DNA of 64,000 bases from Carnegiea gigantea (Eukaryota; Streptophyta; Magnoliopsida; Caryophyllales; Cactaceae). Below are positions 34,589-46,542 of the stretch, in pieces (the first letter of the stretch is position 1; each line of letters begins with the position of its first letter). The DNA is taken from positions 840,501-904,500 of the forward strand of contig JAKOGI010000080.1 in the NCBI GenBank assembly GCA_029747015.1, in the 5' to 3' direction. The notes below the pieces were generated by a model. It was given only the letters and a program-made list of their open reading frames with translations. It ran no database searches and had not been told where the DNA came from. The position numbers were made by a program, and so were the translations under genes.

Positions 34589-37500
34589 ATGACAGAAAAA
34601 GACCCAGATTTCTACACCCACAAACACCCTTCTCCTTCTCAGGTATCCATTTCAAAATCTCTCTTCATTGTCTGCTCAAAGTTCAAGTCTTTTTCTTTAT
34701 ATTTTCTGAAAACCTGGGCTTGCTCTGTTTTTTCCCCCTCTTTTTTTGCAGGTAGCAGAGGAGTTGAAAGAACTATGGGGGATGGCCTTTCCAATAACAG
34801 CAATGAACTGCCTAGTCTACATAAGGGCAGTGGTCAGTGTCCTCTTCTTAGGGCGCCTAGGAAGCCTAGAACTAGCTGGTGGGGCCCTCTCAATTGGGTT
34901 CACCAACATAACAGGGTACTCTGTTTTAGTAGGCCTAGCTTCAGGGCTCGAGCCAGTGTGTTCTCAGGCCTACGGTTCTCAAAACTGGGACCTTCTCTCA
35001 CTCTCCCTCCACCGTATGATCTTCATACTCTTCCTCGCCACCATCCCCATCAGCCTGCTCTGGATCAATCTGGGTCCAATCATGATCTTCATGGGTCAGG
35101 ACAGAGAGGTGACATCAATGGCCGCTTTGTACTGTATCTACTCCCTCCCTGACCTTCTAACCAACACAATCTTGCAGCCTTTGAGGGTTTATCTGAGGTC
35201 ACAGAGGGTGACTAAACCCATGATGTATTGCACCCTTGTGGCGGTGACGTTCCACGTGCCATTAAACTATTGGCTGGTGATGGTGATGGGGTGGGGAGTG
35301 GCGGGCGTGGCGGTGGCCTCGGTGGTGACTAACCTCAACATGGCGGTGATGATGGCAGCGTATGTGGTGGCGAAGGAGAGAGAAAGGGGTGGTGGGAGGG
35401 TGGTGCAGTGGTGGTGGGAAGGGAACGGGGTGGGAGTTATTGAAGGAGTGGGGCCGTTGCTTGGATTGGCGGTTCCGAGTTGCCTCGGGATTTGTTTAGA
35501 GTGGTGGTGGTATGAAATCGTGACCGTCCTTTCTGGGTACTTGCCTGATCCAAAGGTTGCTGTTGCTGCTACTGGGATTATGATCCAAACTACTAGCCTT
35601 ATGTACACTGTTCCTATGGCCTTGGCTGGCTGTGTCTCTGCTAGGGTATGTCACTTCCACCCCCTTATTTTTGTGCTTTTATTGTCGCAAAATGGTCTTC
35701 GCTAAGTTGTCTTCTATGTTTCCGGTTATTATTGGATGGATAGTGTGTGTTCTAAGTCCTTTTGAATCGGGTTTCAAATGGAATCAACCTTACATGCTAA
35801 GATTAAGGTTGCTATATTTGACGTACCCTTTCTTCATACTCTGTGAGGAGGGAACTCTAGAGTATCGGCTTGGATTGATCTTGCCCTAAGGAGTTTCCTA
35901 GTTAGGTGGTTTTTCGAGAACTATGGGCCATGGACATGCATGATGAATACCGCATAGAGAGAAGTGGAACTTGTTACATTATGCATACTTGGCATGTGGT
36001 TTGTTTTGCCTATTGGAGACCTATGTATCATACGATCTCTATCAATGAATTGCTATGGTTTGATGTTGTATTTCACTCCTCCTGTGCTTGTCTTGACTAG
36101 TTGCGCAAAAGATTGCATATATCTTTGTCTATTTTGATCCCACCAATTACGAGATTCTCATTGGCTTGTCAGTCAAAATCCAAATCTCTATGCTAAAGAG
36201 TCTCACATGGGCATGGTGTGGCATGGTCCACCTCAGCAACCCTGATCTTAAACCGGAAAACTACATAGAGGAAGGTGCTGTTAGACCCTAGATTCAAAAA
36301 CCGTTCGTATATGGTTATTTCATGGAAAGAAAGCAACAGAACACTTTAGAAGACATTTTGCTCTAGTCCACTACAATCGTATGTAGTTCCTAGAACTTTC
36401 GCAATTAAAGCCTTTTTGCGTCTCATTTTTCCTCATAATTGAGAAGAATAGTATTGTTTAAACTAAGAACAACTATGATCATGGACAAATTAAATCCATT
36501 GAATAAACAATGGATGTGTAATAATAATTTGGATTGAGTTCAATGAATTGGTTTCTTTTCTGCTTTGTTCTTTTCAATGATCCTACTCAAAGCCAATAAT
36601 CATCTTATCAATTAGATATTGGAAAGGAATCTAGTTTATGTTGGTTAGGTAAGTATTATTCCCTGCTATGCTAGTCTTCTTTTTGGACCAATTGTTTGAT
36701 CTTGGCACTTGGTAGTGTGTGAAGTCTGTTTAAACTACGTTGATATGGGCAATAACAATTAAAAACTGTAAAAGGGTTGGGGCCATTTTGCCTTTTGGGT
36801 GGGAAGAGTAAATTATTTTGTGTATCATTTGTTTAGTTTTTGCATGCATGTTCCTATGCAACTTTTTGAGACACTTAACCGCATTGTATGGGGTACATTG
36901 TGTTGGTTATTAAATTTTTTTGCCCATTTTCATACTTTTTGTTCTTTGTGCTTTCTTTCTTTTTATTGTATGTATAGGAAGATGAGCTAAACTAAAAAAA
37001 ATCATGGGGATTTGTGTGGGTCATATGATGTAATAGCAAGTGAAAATTACTTTTGAGTCCCCTTTTTTCGGGGTGTTCTTTGAGCCTCTGTGTATCAAAG
37101 TCAATATGACGTTGGCTCATAAGAGAGTAGAGCTGTCTCATTACAGATTTTCTCTATTCTAAAGATTTGAATTCGAGACCTTGCTTAAGAAGAATAAATT
37201 TCAAATTATTTGGACCAACCTGTATGATCTTTGAGTCTCTTTTTTTTACACGACGTATGAGTTTTGAACGTCTCAATACAATATGCAAATGCATAGATTG
37301 AATGAATGCTTGTATTTAGGTCCAAAGCTCACATTCTTTGATCTCATAGTTGTAGTCTAATCAATAACCCCCACCTCCACCCCCACCCCCCAAAATAACA
37401 ATTTAAAACCATCCTCCAACTCATGTATTTATTACGTATTTCCATCACTTGTAGAATCAAGATATGTAACAACTCATGGGTGACCCATGAAAGATATGGG

Positions 37501-38882
37501 TGTGACAAATCTAGCAAAAGAAAATTAAGCAAGTACTTTGTATCACTCACTTTTAGCTACCCCAACAATTATTGGTTTGCTGACTAAACAAACATAATAT
37601 TAAAACCAGAACAAATTGGCTTAATCATCTGCTTTTGTCGTGTCATCCTCCCTTTTAACGGAAGATGATTTGTTCACTGAAATAGTTTATGAATCCCATT
37701 TGCGTTCATGCGTGCTTGATGTTACCTTGCTGATGTAAGCTTATAGTATGATTTGAACATTGTTTGCAACGATCGTATCATCTAATATTTTAGTCCTTTA
37801 AATTCACTTCAAACAAGTCAACTTTTCAGATAACCAAAGCCTCAGTCTTGTCGTCAAAACCAAGGCTCTAGGTACAATAGGCATCAAGTTCGATTCTTCT
37901 CTTTCAGGATACACTAGGAATTAGTATTGGTGGGCATTGATCAATGCTAATCAATGTTGAATTAGAAAATATGACTTAGTGCTTATCAGTGTCGATTTAA
38001 TTAGAGTTGATTAGTGCTGATTGGTGTTGATGAGGGTTTATCGTTGATAAAAGTATTTGTCGTAAGTTGAAAAGAACACTAGGCATCGGTGATGATTAAC
38101 GCTGAAATTATAACGGGAAATATTACTTCGTGTTGATCAATATTGATCAATGTTGATTGATGTTATGCTGATAAGCGTTGAATGTTGATCGTAAGTATTT
38201 ATGATAAGTTGAAAAGAATTAGGTCGGCTTAGGAAAATAATGTGGTGGACTATTAAAGTCCATAGTTCAACTAATGAGACAGTAGCAGTACATTGGAAAT
38301 GTTCGTATGATAAATAATGCATTCTCTGGAGCTGCTAAATGCTTAGAACTTTGTTGGCAGGTGGGAAATGAACTAGGAGCAGGGAAGCCCTATAAAGCAA
38401 GGCTGGCAGCGAGAGTGGCATTAGGATGTGCCTTTGTAATTGGGATTATCAATGTGATATGGACAGTGATCTTCAGAGAAAGTTGGGGTAAACTTTTCAC
38501 ACCTGATGAATCAGTGACTGTACTAGTGGCCTCAGTGATGCCCATAATGGGTCTATGTGAGCTGGGCAACTGCCCTCAAACGACGGGCTGCGGCATCCTA
38601 CGTGGCACTGCCCGGCCAGCCGTGGGGGCCCGGATCAATCTCGGCTCGTTCTACTTCGTGGGCACCCCAGTGGCAGTGGGCTTGGCATTCGGGTTCAAGT
38701 TCGGGTTCAGTGGGCTGTGGTATGGGTTACTGTCAGCCCAAATAGCCTGTGCCATGTGGATTCTATATTCTGTGCTGGGGTGCACTGACTGGGAGGGTGA
38801 GGCCTTGAAGGCTAAGAAGCTGAATGATGGGGGAGTGGAGATGAGTAGTTCTGAATCATTGTGCAATAGTGGAAACTGCTGA
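34589..38882 (+). CDS. DTX54: MATE efflux transporter, DTX54-like, three exons
   Basis: Exons are 34589-34642, 34752-35645 and 38361-38882; all junctions are GT-AG and phase 0, giving 489 aa, the normal size for a plant DETOXIFICATION protein. The product is a multi-pass membrane antiporter expected to export organic cations, metabolites or xenobiotics in exchange for H+ or Na+. Family motifs seen include [39 protein letters not shown]-type [41 protein letters not shown] and [17 protein letters not shown]. The short first exon (THKHPSPSQ) and the start of exon 2 (EELKELW) resemble Arabidopsis DTX54 (At1g71870). Intron 2 is 2.7 kb and contains a SINE and a TGATCAATG-type repeat. The leader carries C-run and TC repeats. 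The substrate cannot be inferred. Confidence 0.92.
37082..37225 (-). mobile_element. tRNA-derived SINE copy in the MATE intron
   Basis: Shares CAGATTTTCTCTATTC, GAATTCGAGACCTTGCTTAAG and CAAATTATTTGGACCAACCTG with the copy at 5388-5553, in the same orientation. Ends are approximate. Confidence 0.55.
37910..38215. repeat. TGATCAATGTTGA-type repeat in the MATE intron
   Basis: Degenerate direct repeats of TTGATCAATGTTGAT and GTTGATTAGTGCTGATTGG fill this stretch. Two larger blocks end in AAGTATTTGTCGTAAGTTGAAAAGAA and AAGTATTTATGATAAGTTGAAAAGAA. A related segment in inverted orientation occurs near 19715-19790. Confidence 0.6.
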
Positions 38883-39844
38883 AGATGAGAAATTAGGGTT
38901 TTTGGAATGTGGGAAAATCAAAGAATGAAAAGATGGGTATTGGGCAATGTCTTGTTCTTTTGAAAGGTGGAAGAAAAAATCAAAAACACTAGAAGGGTTT
39001 GTGTTTATGGAGCTTTTGGATAGATTTTGTGGGGATGACTGATTGGAAATCTTGGCAATTGGCATGTTTGCTGGTTGCTGTTTTTCTTCTGTGTTTTGGG
39101 TGGATGGATGAATTAAAAGGGGTTGATCTGATAATATTGTAATGTAGTGACTTTGTTTGAAGTTGTTCAATCTCAAATGGAGGTGGCCCAACCTAGAAAA
39201 GAATCCCTTGGATGGTTTTGGAGAAAAGAAGCTTTCCCTGTGCAAAGTTATTGACATATCTTGTTCTCTTTAGTACTCCTTTCCTTTTGGTTCATGGACA
39301 AATAGAGTTGCCACTTTGCATTATATGTATGGGTAAATCTTGAGAAGTGTATTTTTATGTATAAATGCTCTCTCTTTTCTACTTTCTCCCTTCTCTTGCT
39401 TTTTACTTGTGATTGTGGCTTATGTCAATTTGTATCTTTGCTTGGTTGAAAAGATCTCTAGAAAAACGGAGTCGGATTAACTTAAGGACTAAGTAGCGAA
39501 GTGAAAACAGATTCCTTTTTCGTTCCTTTTCTCGCCAAATAGGGGTTATATAAGATGTCGTTCTAAACTTTTAATTCAATTCGCATGTGGATGATAAAGT
39601 CTAGATGTAGCAGCTTTATTTCTACTCTTGAATTGTAGGGTAACAAAAGGTTGATACAGATGGGTTTTAGATTTCTAAAGAAATGCATTAGTTATACTAA
39701 TTACGATGGTTTGAAAAGTGTGTGATGGTTCACACAGATACATGCATAAATTATATGCGTGGTCCTAGGAAGAGTTAGGTAGAACAAATAATTAGGCAGC
39801 CAAAAGGAGCTGGACAAGATTAGTAGATTGTAGAAGAAGATTAA

Positions 39845-40089
39845 GCCCCTGTTTAGTAAACAGTTGTTACCTATTTGAAGTAGCTGTTTGCAGAAAAATT
39901 GTTGGGTAATATTAGTGGTTTTTGATAAAGTTGTGAGACTAAAAGCTAATTTTCTAAAAAGCTCTTCCAGAAAACTGATAGAATTAGCCTTTTCAAATTA
40001 GCTTTTTGACTCAGTCAAACAGCTAATTTTCTGTCAAAAAACTATTTTTGGCCAAAAAATTCTCCCAAAAACTGATTATCAAACACCGC
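39845..40089. mobile_element. Small MITE, TTAA flanks
   Basis: Left end GCCCCTGTTTAGTAAACAGT, right end (reverse complement) GCGGTGTTTGATAATCAGTT. TTAA flanks both sides (39841-39844, 40090-40093). The interior shares AAAAAGCTAATTT and GAGTCAAACAGCTAATTT-type motifs with the element at 61519, in inverted order. Confidence 0.7.
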
Positions 40090-40501
40090 TTAAGATAGGG
40101 GCATGAATTTCCCTCATCTTTTAATTTCTGGATTTAGGTGTTTAATTGAGACTTGTCTGTTTTAGTGCTTTTAGGCTGCTTGGCCTTCCTTTGGGTTTTT
40201 TTCCCCCATTGTAAATTATGACGTGTTGCTTGCTTTTCATCTGGAAGACTGGAACTAACTTATACGTGATGCATTTACCTGTTCTCGTCATCACAAAACC
40301 AATGGAGCTGCTCGTCACTTATCAACAATAGACTTTTACTCTCATGTGGTAGCCAAGTGGATCCCTTACTAACCTTGATGCCAAATTTCAGTGGTCTTTA
40401 TAGTTTGGGGTACGAGTTAGGTCCAAGGTTCGTTATACTCCAATTTTCAGTGGTCTTTATTAGCAGTATGAGTAGGTAATATTGAACCTGGGAATCAACA
40501 C

Positions 40502-40655
40502 ATGTTGGTTCAAGGGATTTGATAACTTGTTCTCCTTGAGCAAGGATCTCAGGTTCGAATCTTGTGACTGGAGAAAATTTGCAATGTGAGAACTCTGCTC
40601 CTTATTCAGCCAACATTAATTCGACTCTAGTGAAATGAACGATTCAACGAAAAAA
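40502..40655 (+). mobile_element. tRNA-derived SINE copy
   Basis: A-box-like TGTTGGTTCAAGGGATTTG and B-box-like AGGTTCGAATCTTG are spaced as in tRNA genes, followed by ACTGGAGAAAATTTGCAATG and an A-rich end. This is the family of the copy at 5388 in opposite orientation. Confidence 0.6.
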
Positions 40656-41267
40656 AGGGAAAAAGGAGCCCGGGAGAATGAAAAGAACTGTCTATCATTG
40701 TCAAATTGTACTACAGCTATTAAGAATGTACGGTCATTATGAGCTTATCACACAATGCGAATCTGCTCCAAATCATAACCTTGAAAGGCATATAATTCAT
40801 ACAAAATTTACAGAAACCTATCATTATTTGCACAAAATCTTGTGCATTAATATGCTGCTTTTGTGGCTTGCTTTCTTTGATGCTGCGCCCACTAATCGCA
40901 TATTCTTGTGTGCGAAAGCTCCTTAAATGGGAAGGTAATGGAGGAATATTTAGCCCATAGAAAAGCTAGTCAAAAATTTATCCTGAGATAAAGGCTCATT
41001 ATTCATTTACCGTGACAAGAAATGTCAGACTTTATGCTGAACCAATCACCTTGGTGCTCTGTGGAAGGCTATAGTGAAAGATTTCCAGGCTTTTCAACTT
41101 CATTTTCACAACCTAGCGAAGGAATTGCCTCATAATCTTGCTTCTTTTTTGAACATAAAGGAAGACATGTTACTGTAAAGTGAAATTTGGATTAATTTCA
41201 CCGACGAGCTTGACAAAAAGCTGTTCAATTTGAGTTTATTTGATTTTTGGACCTCTGTTGTAGTAGA

Positions 41268-41395
41268 ATTGAGGTGATTTAGTCCACAAAAAAGTAGAGC
41301 TCCTCTCACAAATGTTTTCTCTATTTATGAAATTCGAAGCTGAGGCTTTATTTAAGAGAAATAAATGTCAGATCATTTTATCCAACCTATATGGA
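41268..41395 (-). mobile_element. tRNA-derived SINE copy
   Basis: Shares TTTTCTCTATTTATG, GAGGCTTTATTTAAGAGAAA and GTCAGATCATTTTATCCAACC with the copies at 5388 and 37082. More diverged than those; ends are approximate. Confidence 0.5.
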
Positions 41396-43476
41396 TTTTT
41401 AAATTTTTATGGAACGTATTAGAACTTACTAAAGGAGAGTTAGTTTGGGTCCAAATTGACCAATAAATTTTATCAAATAGAAGAGAGGTTTTGTTCACCT
41501 TTACAAAATCACAAATTCAATCTGTAGTAACCTTTTTCAATTTAATTACGGAGGATTATAATTTGTAACTCTATCCTCTTCTTCTTTTCTCTGTTTTTTT
41601 GGGATGGATTTTCCACCTTACATTAGTCGATTAATTCTATCAAAAAAAGGGTTAGTCGATTAATATTGGGTTAAACTCATAGTTACTCTACTTAACACAG
41701 GTTTAGAGCTTATTGTAGGTTGTCCCGTTAGTATCTTGATGTGGGCGACATCGGTAGGGTACGATCACAGCTACCAGCCTGCCACTCCTGTATAATTTAC
41801 CAAACTGAAACAGACACTGCAGACAACTCCATGTTAAAATCCATAAAGGTTTTAGACATGAGTGCCCACATATAATATAATGTTAATGATTCACCAGTCA
41901 TAGTCATCATCAGCTAAAAATGCCTGGTGATACAATCACAACACAGGACAGTACGCATAAAACAGCTGATGCCCAATTTGCGTTCTCAAAGAAGATGCTT
42001 TGTTCCTCTTCACAAATCACCATCCCCTTTATCATCAACAAGGAACTTTCCACGGCTGCAAGCTTTTGTCATTGTGACAGAGACAGAGACTCCGCCTGAG
42101 AATCCCAATTCCTGTTTTGATGTATCGATATCTAACAGAGTATCAATACACCAAAAGGACACGTAACATTATACGAACACATTCGACATCGCTGAAGAAA
42201 TTTTTTCAAATCATCTTATGTGCTTCTTGTTGAACTATCTGCTTCGGCTATTTCAAACTCATCGATTGCATCCGCTACATCTGCGCGTAGATGATATTAT
42301 TGCATCTTTCTCCTTTGTGGCAATCAACATTCAAAACCAACTCTGTAAGAGACAAAAATAACACCTACTTAAATCGCCAATGAAGCCAGCATATCTCCAT
42401 CCAAAGATCGTCAATGGGACTTGTTCCATCTGCAACCAGCAATGGTTTTGCAGGATCGGTTTAGCCCACCTCTTTCAGTAAAAGCAGCAAACAAATCTTA
42501 AGAGTCCAACTAGGAATTGCACAAAACCCATATTCATGTTTCACCGAATTAACAATTAATACACAGGCCACAGCACAAGTCATGCATATAAGCCTATCAT
42601 AGCAAAGGAAACAATAACTATTGCTAAGCAAACTCAGACCATTTGAATACACAAAAGATTCAATAACAAAGCATGGTGACTTCTAATATCAAGTGGACCT
42701 CTTGCTAAGTTGCTAACCAAATTCACCTTGGAAATGGACTTGCTCTTTGGCCTCGCAAGTCCAACAGCCGGGCTCCTACCTTTCTGAGAATGCAAGGTCT
42801 TTGATACCCACATGATTTGGAAAGAAACAAACGTATGGAATGAAACACATGGGACAAAGATGTTTTGACTCCAAAAACCTAAGAGAAAGAGAAAGGTTGA
42901 GGGAGATGTGAAGCCCACCCCATACGTAACGGATAACGCATATTTTCTAGGTTAACTTTCAACATGTACTCCTGCACAAGGTACGAGACCAGACAAAAAC
43001 TTGATGACAACATACCACCAACGATGCACAAGAATTCTTTTCCAATATTAGAAGGCTGAAAATTATGTCGCTGCAATTTATATCCACATAGTGCAAGAAT
43101 GGTAACATACTACAAGGGTCAGAAACAGATTGGCGCATTTAGATGATTGCAGTATAGAGCAGTGATACAGAAAACACTGATATATAGTCAAAATATCTAC
43201 AGCCTCTGGCATAAAAGCGGACCAACTCTCAGATAAGAGAAGATATACAGAGTGTAATCAGATAGAGACCTTGAGCTTTGTCACAAAGACTAACTGCACT
43301 TTTGCTTCGTCAGAAAGACCAACTCTAGCTTCCAACAATTGACAGTGAAGTTGGTTTCTCCAAGATGGATTTCCAAGCTAGTCAATGATAATAATTCAGG
43401 ACCTTAGAGTTTGAACATCAGTCATCGCACAAAGATCCAACTAAATCAGAATAGCAAAATAGATAAGCAAGATTAT

Positions 43477-43647
43477 ACTAGCGAGTACTTAAGAGTACAA
43501 CACCGCCACCGCCACCGCCACCTCCTAGTGTGGGTCCCGCTTTCGCGGGGTCTGGGAAGATCAAGTGTAGGCAGGCAAGGCAGCCTTACCTCTACCGGCA
43601 TTTCTGCCTGTAGAGAGGCTGAATCCACTAGCGAGTACTTAAGAGTA
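43477..43647 (-). mobile_element. Short SINE (Au/TS-like) with 21-bp target duplication
   Basis: A 129-bp insertion (43498-43626) is bracketed by perfect 21-bp direct repeats at 43477-43497 and 43627-43647, the mark of target-primed retrotransposition. On the minus strand it reads CAGCCTCTCTACAGGCAG, then GGTAGAGGTAAGGCTGCC, then CCCAGACCCCGCGAAAGCGG, and ends in a GGCGGTGGCGGTG tail. This order is familiar from the 3' body of plant Au/TS-type SINEs, so this is a 5'-truncated copy. Confidence 0.82.
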
Positions 43648-44490
43648 GCACATCCAAAAGCACATATACAGATGTACAGATGTACTGCAAATCCAAAGCC
43701 AAACATAGAGTCGTACATACACAGGGCGTGAGTAATTCGCATATTTATTCTGCATGTGTATCCCTGCTTCCATTATGAAACACAAACTTCCACAGAGAAC
43801 AGCATAGTACAACAATTACTATGTTTCATTCACATCATCAAAGTTTGCCTCCAGAACAATCAATGGTTTCACAATATTACAACCAGGAGAAGATTAACCA
43901 CCTGCAAATGGCTCAAATGCCGATCTTCCTCTGTGGTATCCATTGCTGGATATCACATGTAAAAACAAATCAACAAAGCCAAATAGCAAAATCAACCACA
44001 AACGAGGCTCTAGAGACCAAACACTCTTCTGGGGTAACTAAGATGGTCCTCATTCTACAGAAAGTGTTCTGGCACTATCTGTCATGAGATTCAAGTCCCC
44101 TTAATACTCCTGATAGTGCTAGTCAAGCATATGGAGCATTGCATAATGGAATTTCTGCTACTTGATAGCAGCAGGCCATTTCATATAAATCCAATTGCTC
44201 CCTCTTCGAAAATTGATAACCTTGATGTGAATTAGGTGGAAGTGAATATTCAAGTAATCCACCATCTCCAAGAAATCAATCTGCAAAGTCAATATAAGAA
44301 CGGTAACGTGTAGGATGCAAAACATACCAACATTCAGGGCATTAAGAGAACACACATAGAATCAGCATTAGAAATCCATGCCCGGTCTGATGATAAATGA
44401 CTGAGATCTTTATTTTCGTTATCAATATGTATAGTTGCTCTTGTGCTTCACTGCTTTCAGAAAGAGCAGCTACTGTCTAAAACTTCTCCC

Positions 44491-45900
44491 TCAGGTTTTC
44501 ACGGCATGTCCTCTAGGTGATCGTTTTTCACGAGCAGCTCTCCTTGGCTTCCTCCTGCCCAACTTCGCTGTACTAGCTCCTCTCCTCCTATTTCCACGTT
44601 TATCCCTTGGGCTATTGCTATTCTCCTCTTCCTCGTCATTATCATCACTTTCATCCTCATCATCAGATACAGAAAACTGCATTCCCACGTCTTGCTCTTT
44701 AACACTATCCCCTTGCTGCTTTTCGTTGTCTCCTGCTTCCTTCACTGCTTGTTGCTTACCAGTACCAGAACTAGGCACATTTTTCGGTTTCTGAACCTCC
44801 TTCACAGTGTGCATAAGGTGAACATACTTCTTTCTCATGTCCATCAGTGGATGGTTTTCTATTGATAACCCTCTCTTATACCCCTCCCTCAAAGCCACTG
44901 TATAAGTCCCAATTTTACTAGATACATAGAATATGCCCGGATGATGAACCAAGGCCCGCTTAAACCTAGACCTAATGCCCAAATATTCTCCAAAACAGAG
45001 TAAATTATCCCTCTCTGTCTTCTTTGAAACAAGAATGTGCAGAAATTCATGCAAAACAGAAACAGCCCACTTATCAGACTCATCACTGTTAGGCTGAAAA
45101 TGGGATGCATCTTCATAAGGTGAAATGTAAGGCAGCTTTTGCCATTCATGTATCCACTTCTTCAGCTTCTTATCCATCTCGAACCCTCTAGAAAATTGCA
45201 TATGGAAAGAAAGAGGCATCCCCTTCATATACCCTAATTCCCCCTTCATTGCTTTCTTCTCCATTACCGAAACAGACAATTCATCACTCCAGCATACCAA
45301 TTCTAACAAACCCTCATTTGAATTCTTGATCTTTTTCACTTGAAAATAGTCGGGAAACTCAGGAAGTAGTGTAGCAACATAATTATCAGGAAGACCCAAA
45401 TCCCATTTCAGCATATCAATCAATTTCAAAGGAATTTCATTGACTCTACACAACATCAAAAGTTTCAACAACCTATCAGCAGCCCCTTTCTTAAACGTAT
45501 CGCTATCATAAATAAACTGTTCTTCGGCATCAAGGCTGAGAATTTCCGGGGTCAATCTAACATGTGGATGAATCCGAATATTACCCGGAAAGTATTCTTC
45601 GAAAATAGAAGGGTACTTACGGATAAATTCAATTGGGCGAAATGGGATTCCAAGCTTGTCCTTGCTTTCAACAATAGAGCAAAGAGGAAGGGATTTAGAG
45701 GGCTCGGATTTGATGAGGTTCTTGAGGTTAACCATAGGCTTGAGGTCTTTCTCTTTCTCCACGGCATGGTCTAATCCACGGTCTCGGATGAATTTGATCT
45801 CAACATCGTCGACGAATGTTCGGATGCATTGGAAATTGATGTTTGTGGAGCGGTGGAAGCTGGGATGATTTGAGAGAAAGCGCACAACTTTGAACAGCAT
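44491..45900 (-). CDS. PORR-domain protein, probable organellar group II intron splicing factor
   Basis: A single-exon 469-aa protein. The N-terminus (MLFKVVRFLSNHPSFHRSTN) is basic, hydroxylated and nearly acid-free, as in mitochondrial presequences. From about residue 35 to 350 it has the PORR (plant organelle RNA recognition) domain, once mislabelled as a ubiquitin hydrolase family: IKFIRDRGLDHAVEKEKDL, FIRKYPSIFEEY, RLLKLLMLCRVNEIPL, LPEFPDYFQV, FSRGFEMDKKLKKW, VLHEFLHILVSKKTER and LVHHPGIFYVSSKIGTYTVAL. Known members (WTF1, WTF9, RPD1) bind and help splice group II introns in plastids or mitochondria. The tail alternates acidic (DDEDESDDNDEEEEN) and Arg/Lys-rich stretches. The Arabidopsis neighbour of PTP1, At1g71850, belongs to this family. 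The target intron is unknown. Confidence 0.9.
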   Translation of the reverse strand: MLFKVVRFLSNHPSFHRSTNINFQCIRTFVDDVEIKFIRDRGLDHAVEKEKDLKPMVNLKNLIKSEPSKSLPLCSIVESKDKLGIPFRPIEFIRKYPSIFEEYFPGNIRIHPHVRLTPEILSLDAEEQFIYDSDTFKKGAADRLLKLLMLCRVNEIPLKLIDMLKWDLGLPDNYVATLLPEFPDYFQVKKIKNSNEGLLELVCWSDELSVSVMEKKAMKGELGYMKGMPLSFHMQFSRGFEMDKKLKKWIHEWQKLPYISPYEDASHFQPNSDESDKWAVSVLHEFLHILVSKKTERDNLLCFGEYLGIRSRFKRALVHHPGIFYVSSKIGTYTVALREGYKRGLSIENHPLMDMRKKYVHLMHTVKEVQKPKNVPSSGTGKQQAVKEAGDNEKQQGDSVKEQDVGMQFSVSDDEDESDDNDEEEENSNSPRDKRGNRRRGASTAKLGRRKPRRAAREKRSPRGHAVKT

Positions 45901-46323
45901 TGTTGTGCTTCGAGGGCAAAAATGCCAGTCTTCTGATTAGTGAGTAGGGTCTGTAGTTTGGAAATTTGCAGTCACATAGAGGGCGGGCCTTGTGAAGGAA
46001 GGAATCGGGGGGTGAAAGGAGTAAGGGAGAGGAGAATGGTGGAGTTCTGAGGGTTTTAGAAGGGTTTTCCTTCTTCACACACTGGCTGCGTCTAAGCCCA
46101 AATGATCTCAGGGAGCTTGGGAGTCCATTAATTCATGCGACCGTAAGAGTAATGGTTTGGGGTTTTTGTCTCCCCCCCCCCCCCCCCCCCCCCAAAAAAG
46201 GTTTGAGATATATAAATATATATACGGGCGCGCGTGTGCGTTTGTGTGTATTTATGTATATATATACACTATTATTTCTATACATATGTAATGTATGAAA
46301 AATCTCATAAATTTAAAATTATA

Positions 46324-46542
46324 CTACCTTTGTCCAAAAATAATACCTTATTTGATAACTTTGACCATTAATTTTTATTATCTTATTTTGATTAATATTA
46401 CAAACTTATTTTCCAATAAGAATATCTCTTTAGGTCATCTTTCTAATGGTATTAGTTTTGTGTTGTGAATTATTATAATTGATAATAAATTAACAGTCAA
46501 ATTTTGTAAAATTGGACAATCTTTTTGAGACAGAGGAAGTAG
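46324..46542. mobile_element. Stowaway-like MITE (Tc1/mariner)
   Basis: Left end CTACCTTTGTCCAAAAATAA, right end (reverse complement) CTACTTCCTCTGTCTCAAAA, both close to the Stowaway consensus CTCCCTCCGTCCC. TA flanks each side (46322-46323, 46543-46544). It is 219 bp with an AT-rich core. Confidence 0.8.

Larger units (their letters stand above)
38883..44490. other. Intergenic region between the MATE and PORR genes
   Basis: The left part is the MATE 3' UTR. It contains a MITE at 39845-40089, SINE-like copies near 40502-40655 and 41268-41395, and a SINE at 43498-43626. From about 41900 to 44400 the sequence is less AT-rich and could be transcribed (for example a long 3' UTR of the PORR gene or a non-coding RNA), but no open frame there is convincing. 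Confidence 0.45.

Noticed and set aside
42634..42918. Minus-strand 94-aa frame as a gene
   Set aside because: No family similarity, no plausible promoter or intron structure; possible transcribed non-coding sequence only.
43411..43742. Open frames across the short SINE
   Set aside because: They run through a retroposon and its target duplication and change frame meaning at the insertion; no conserved protein is seen.
44435..44794. Ser/Leu-rich plus-strand frame opposite the PORR gene
   Set aside because: It is antisense to the Arg/Asp-rich tail of the PORR protein and is explained by its codon composition.
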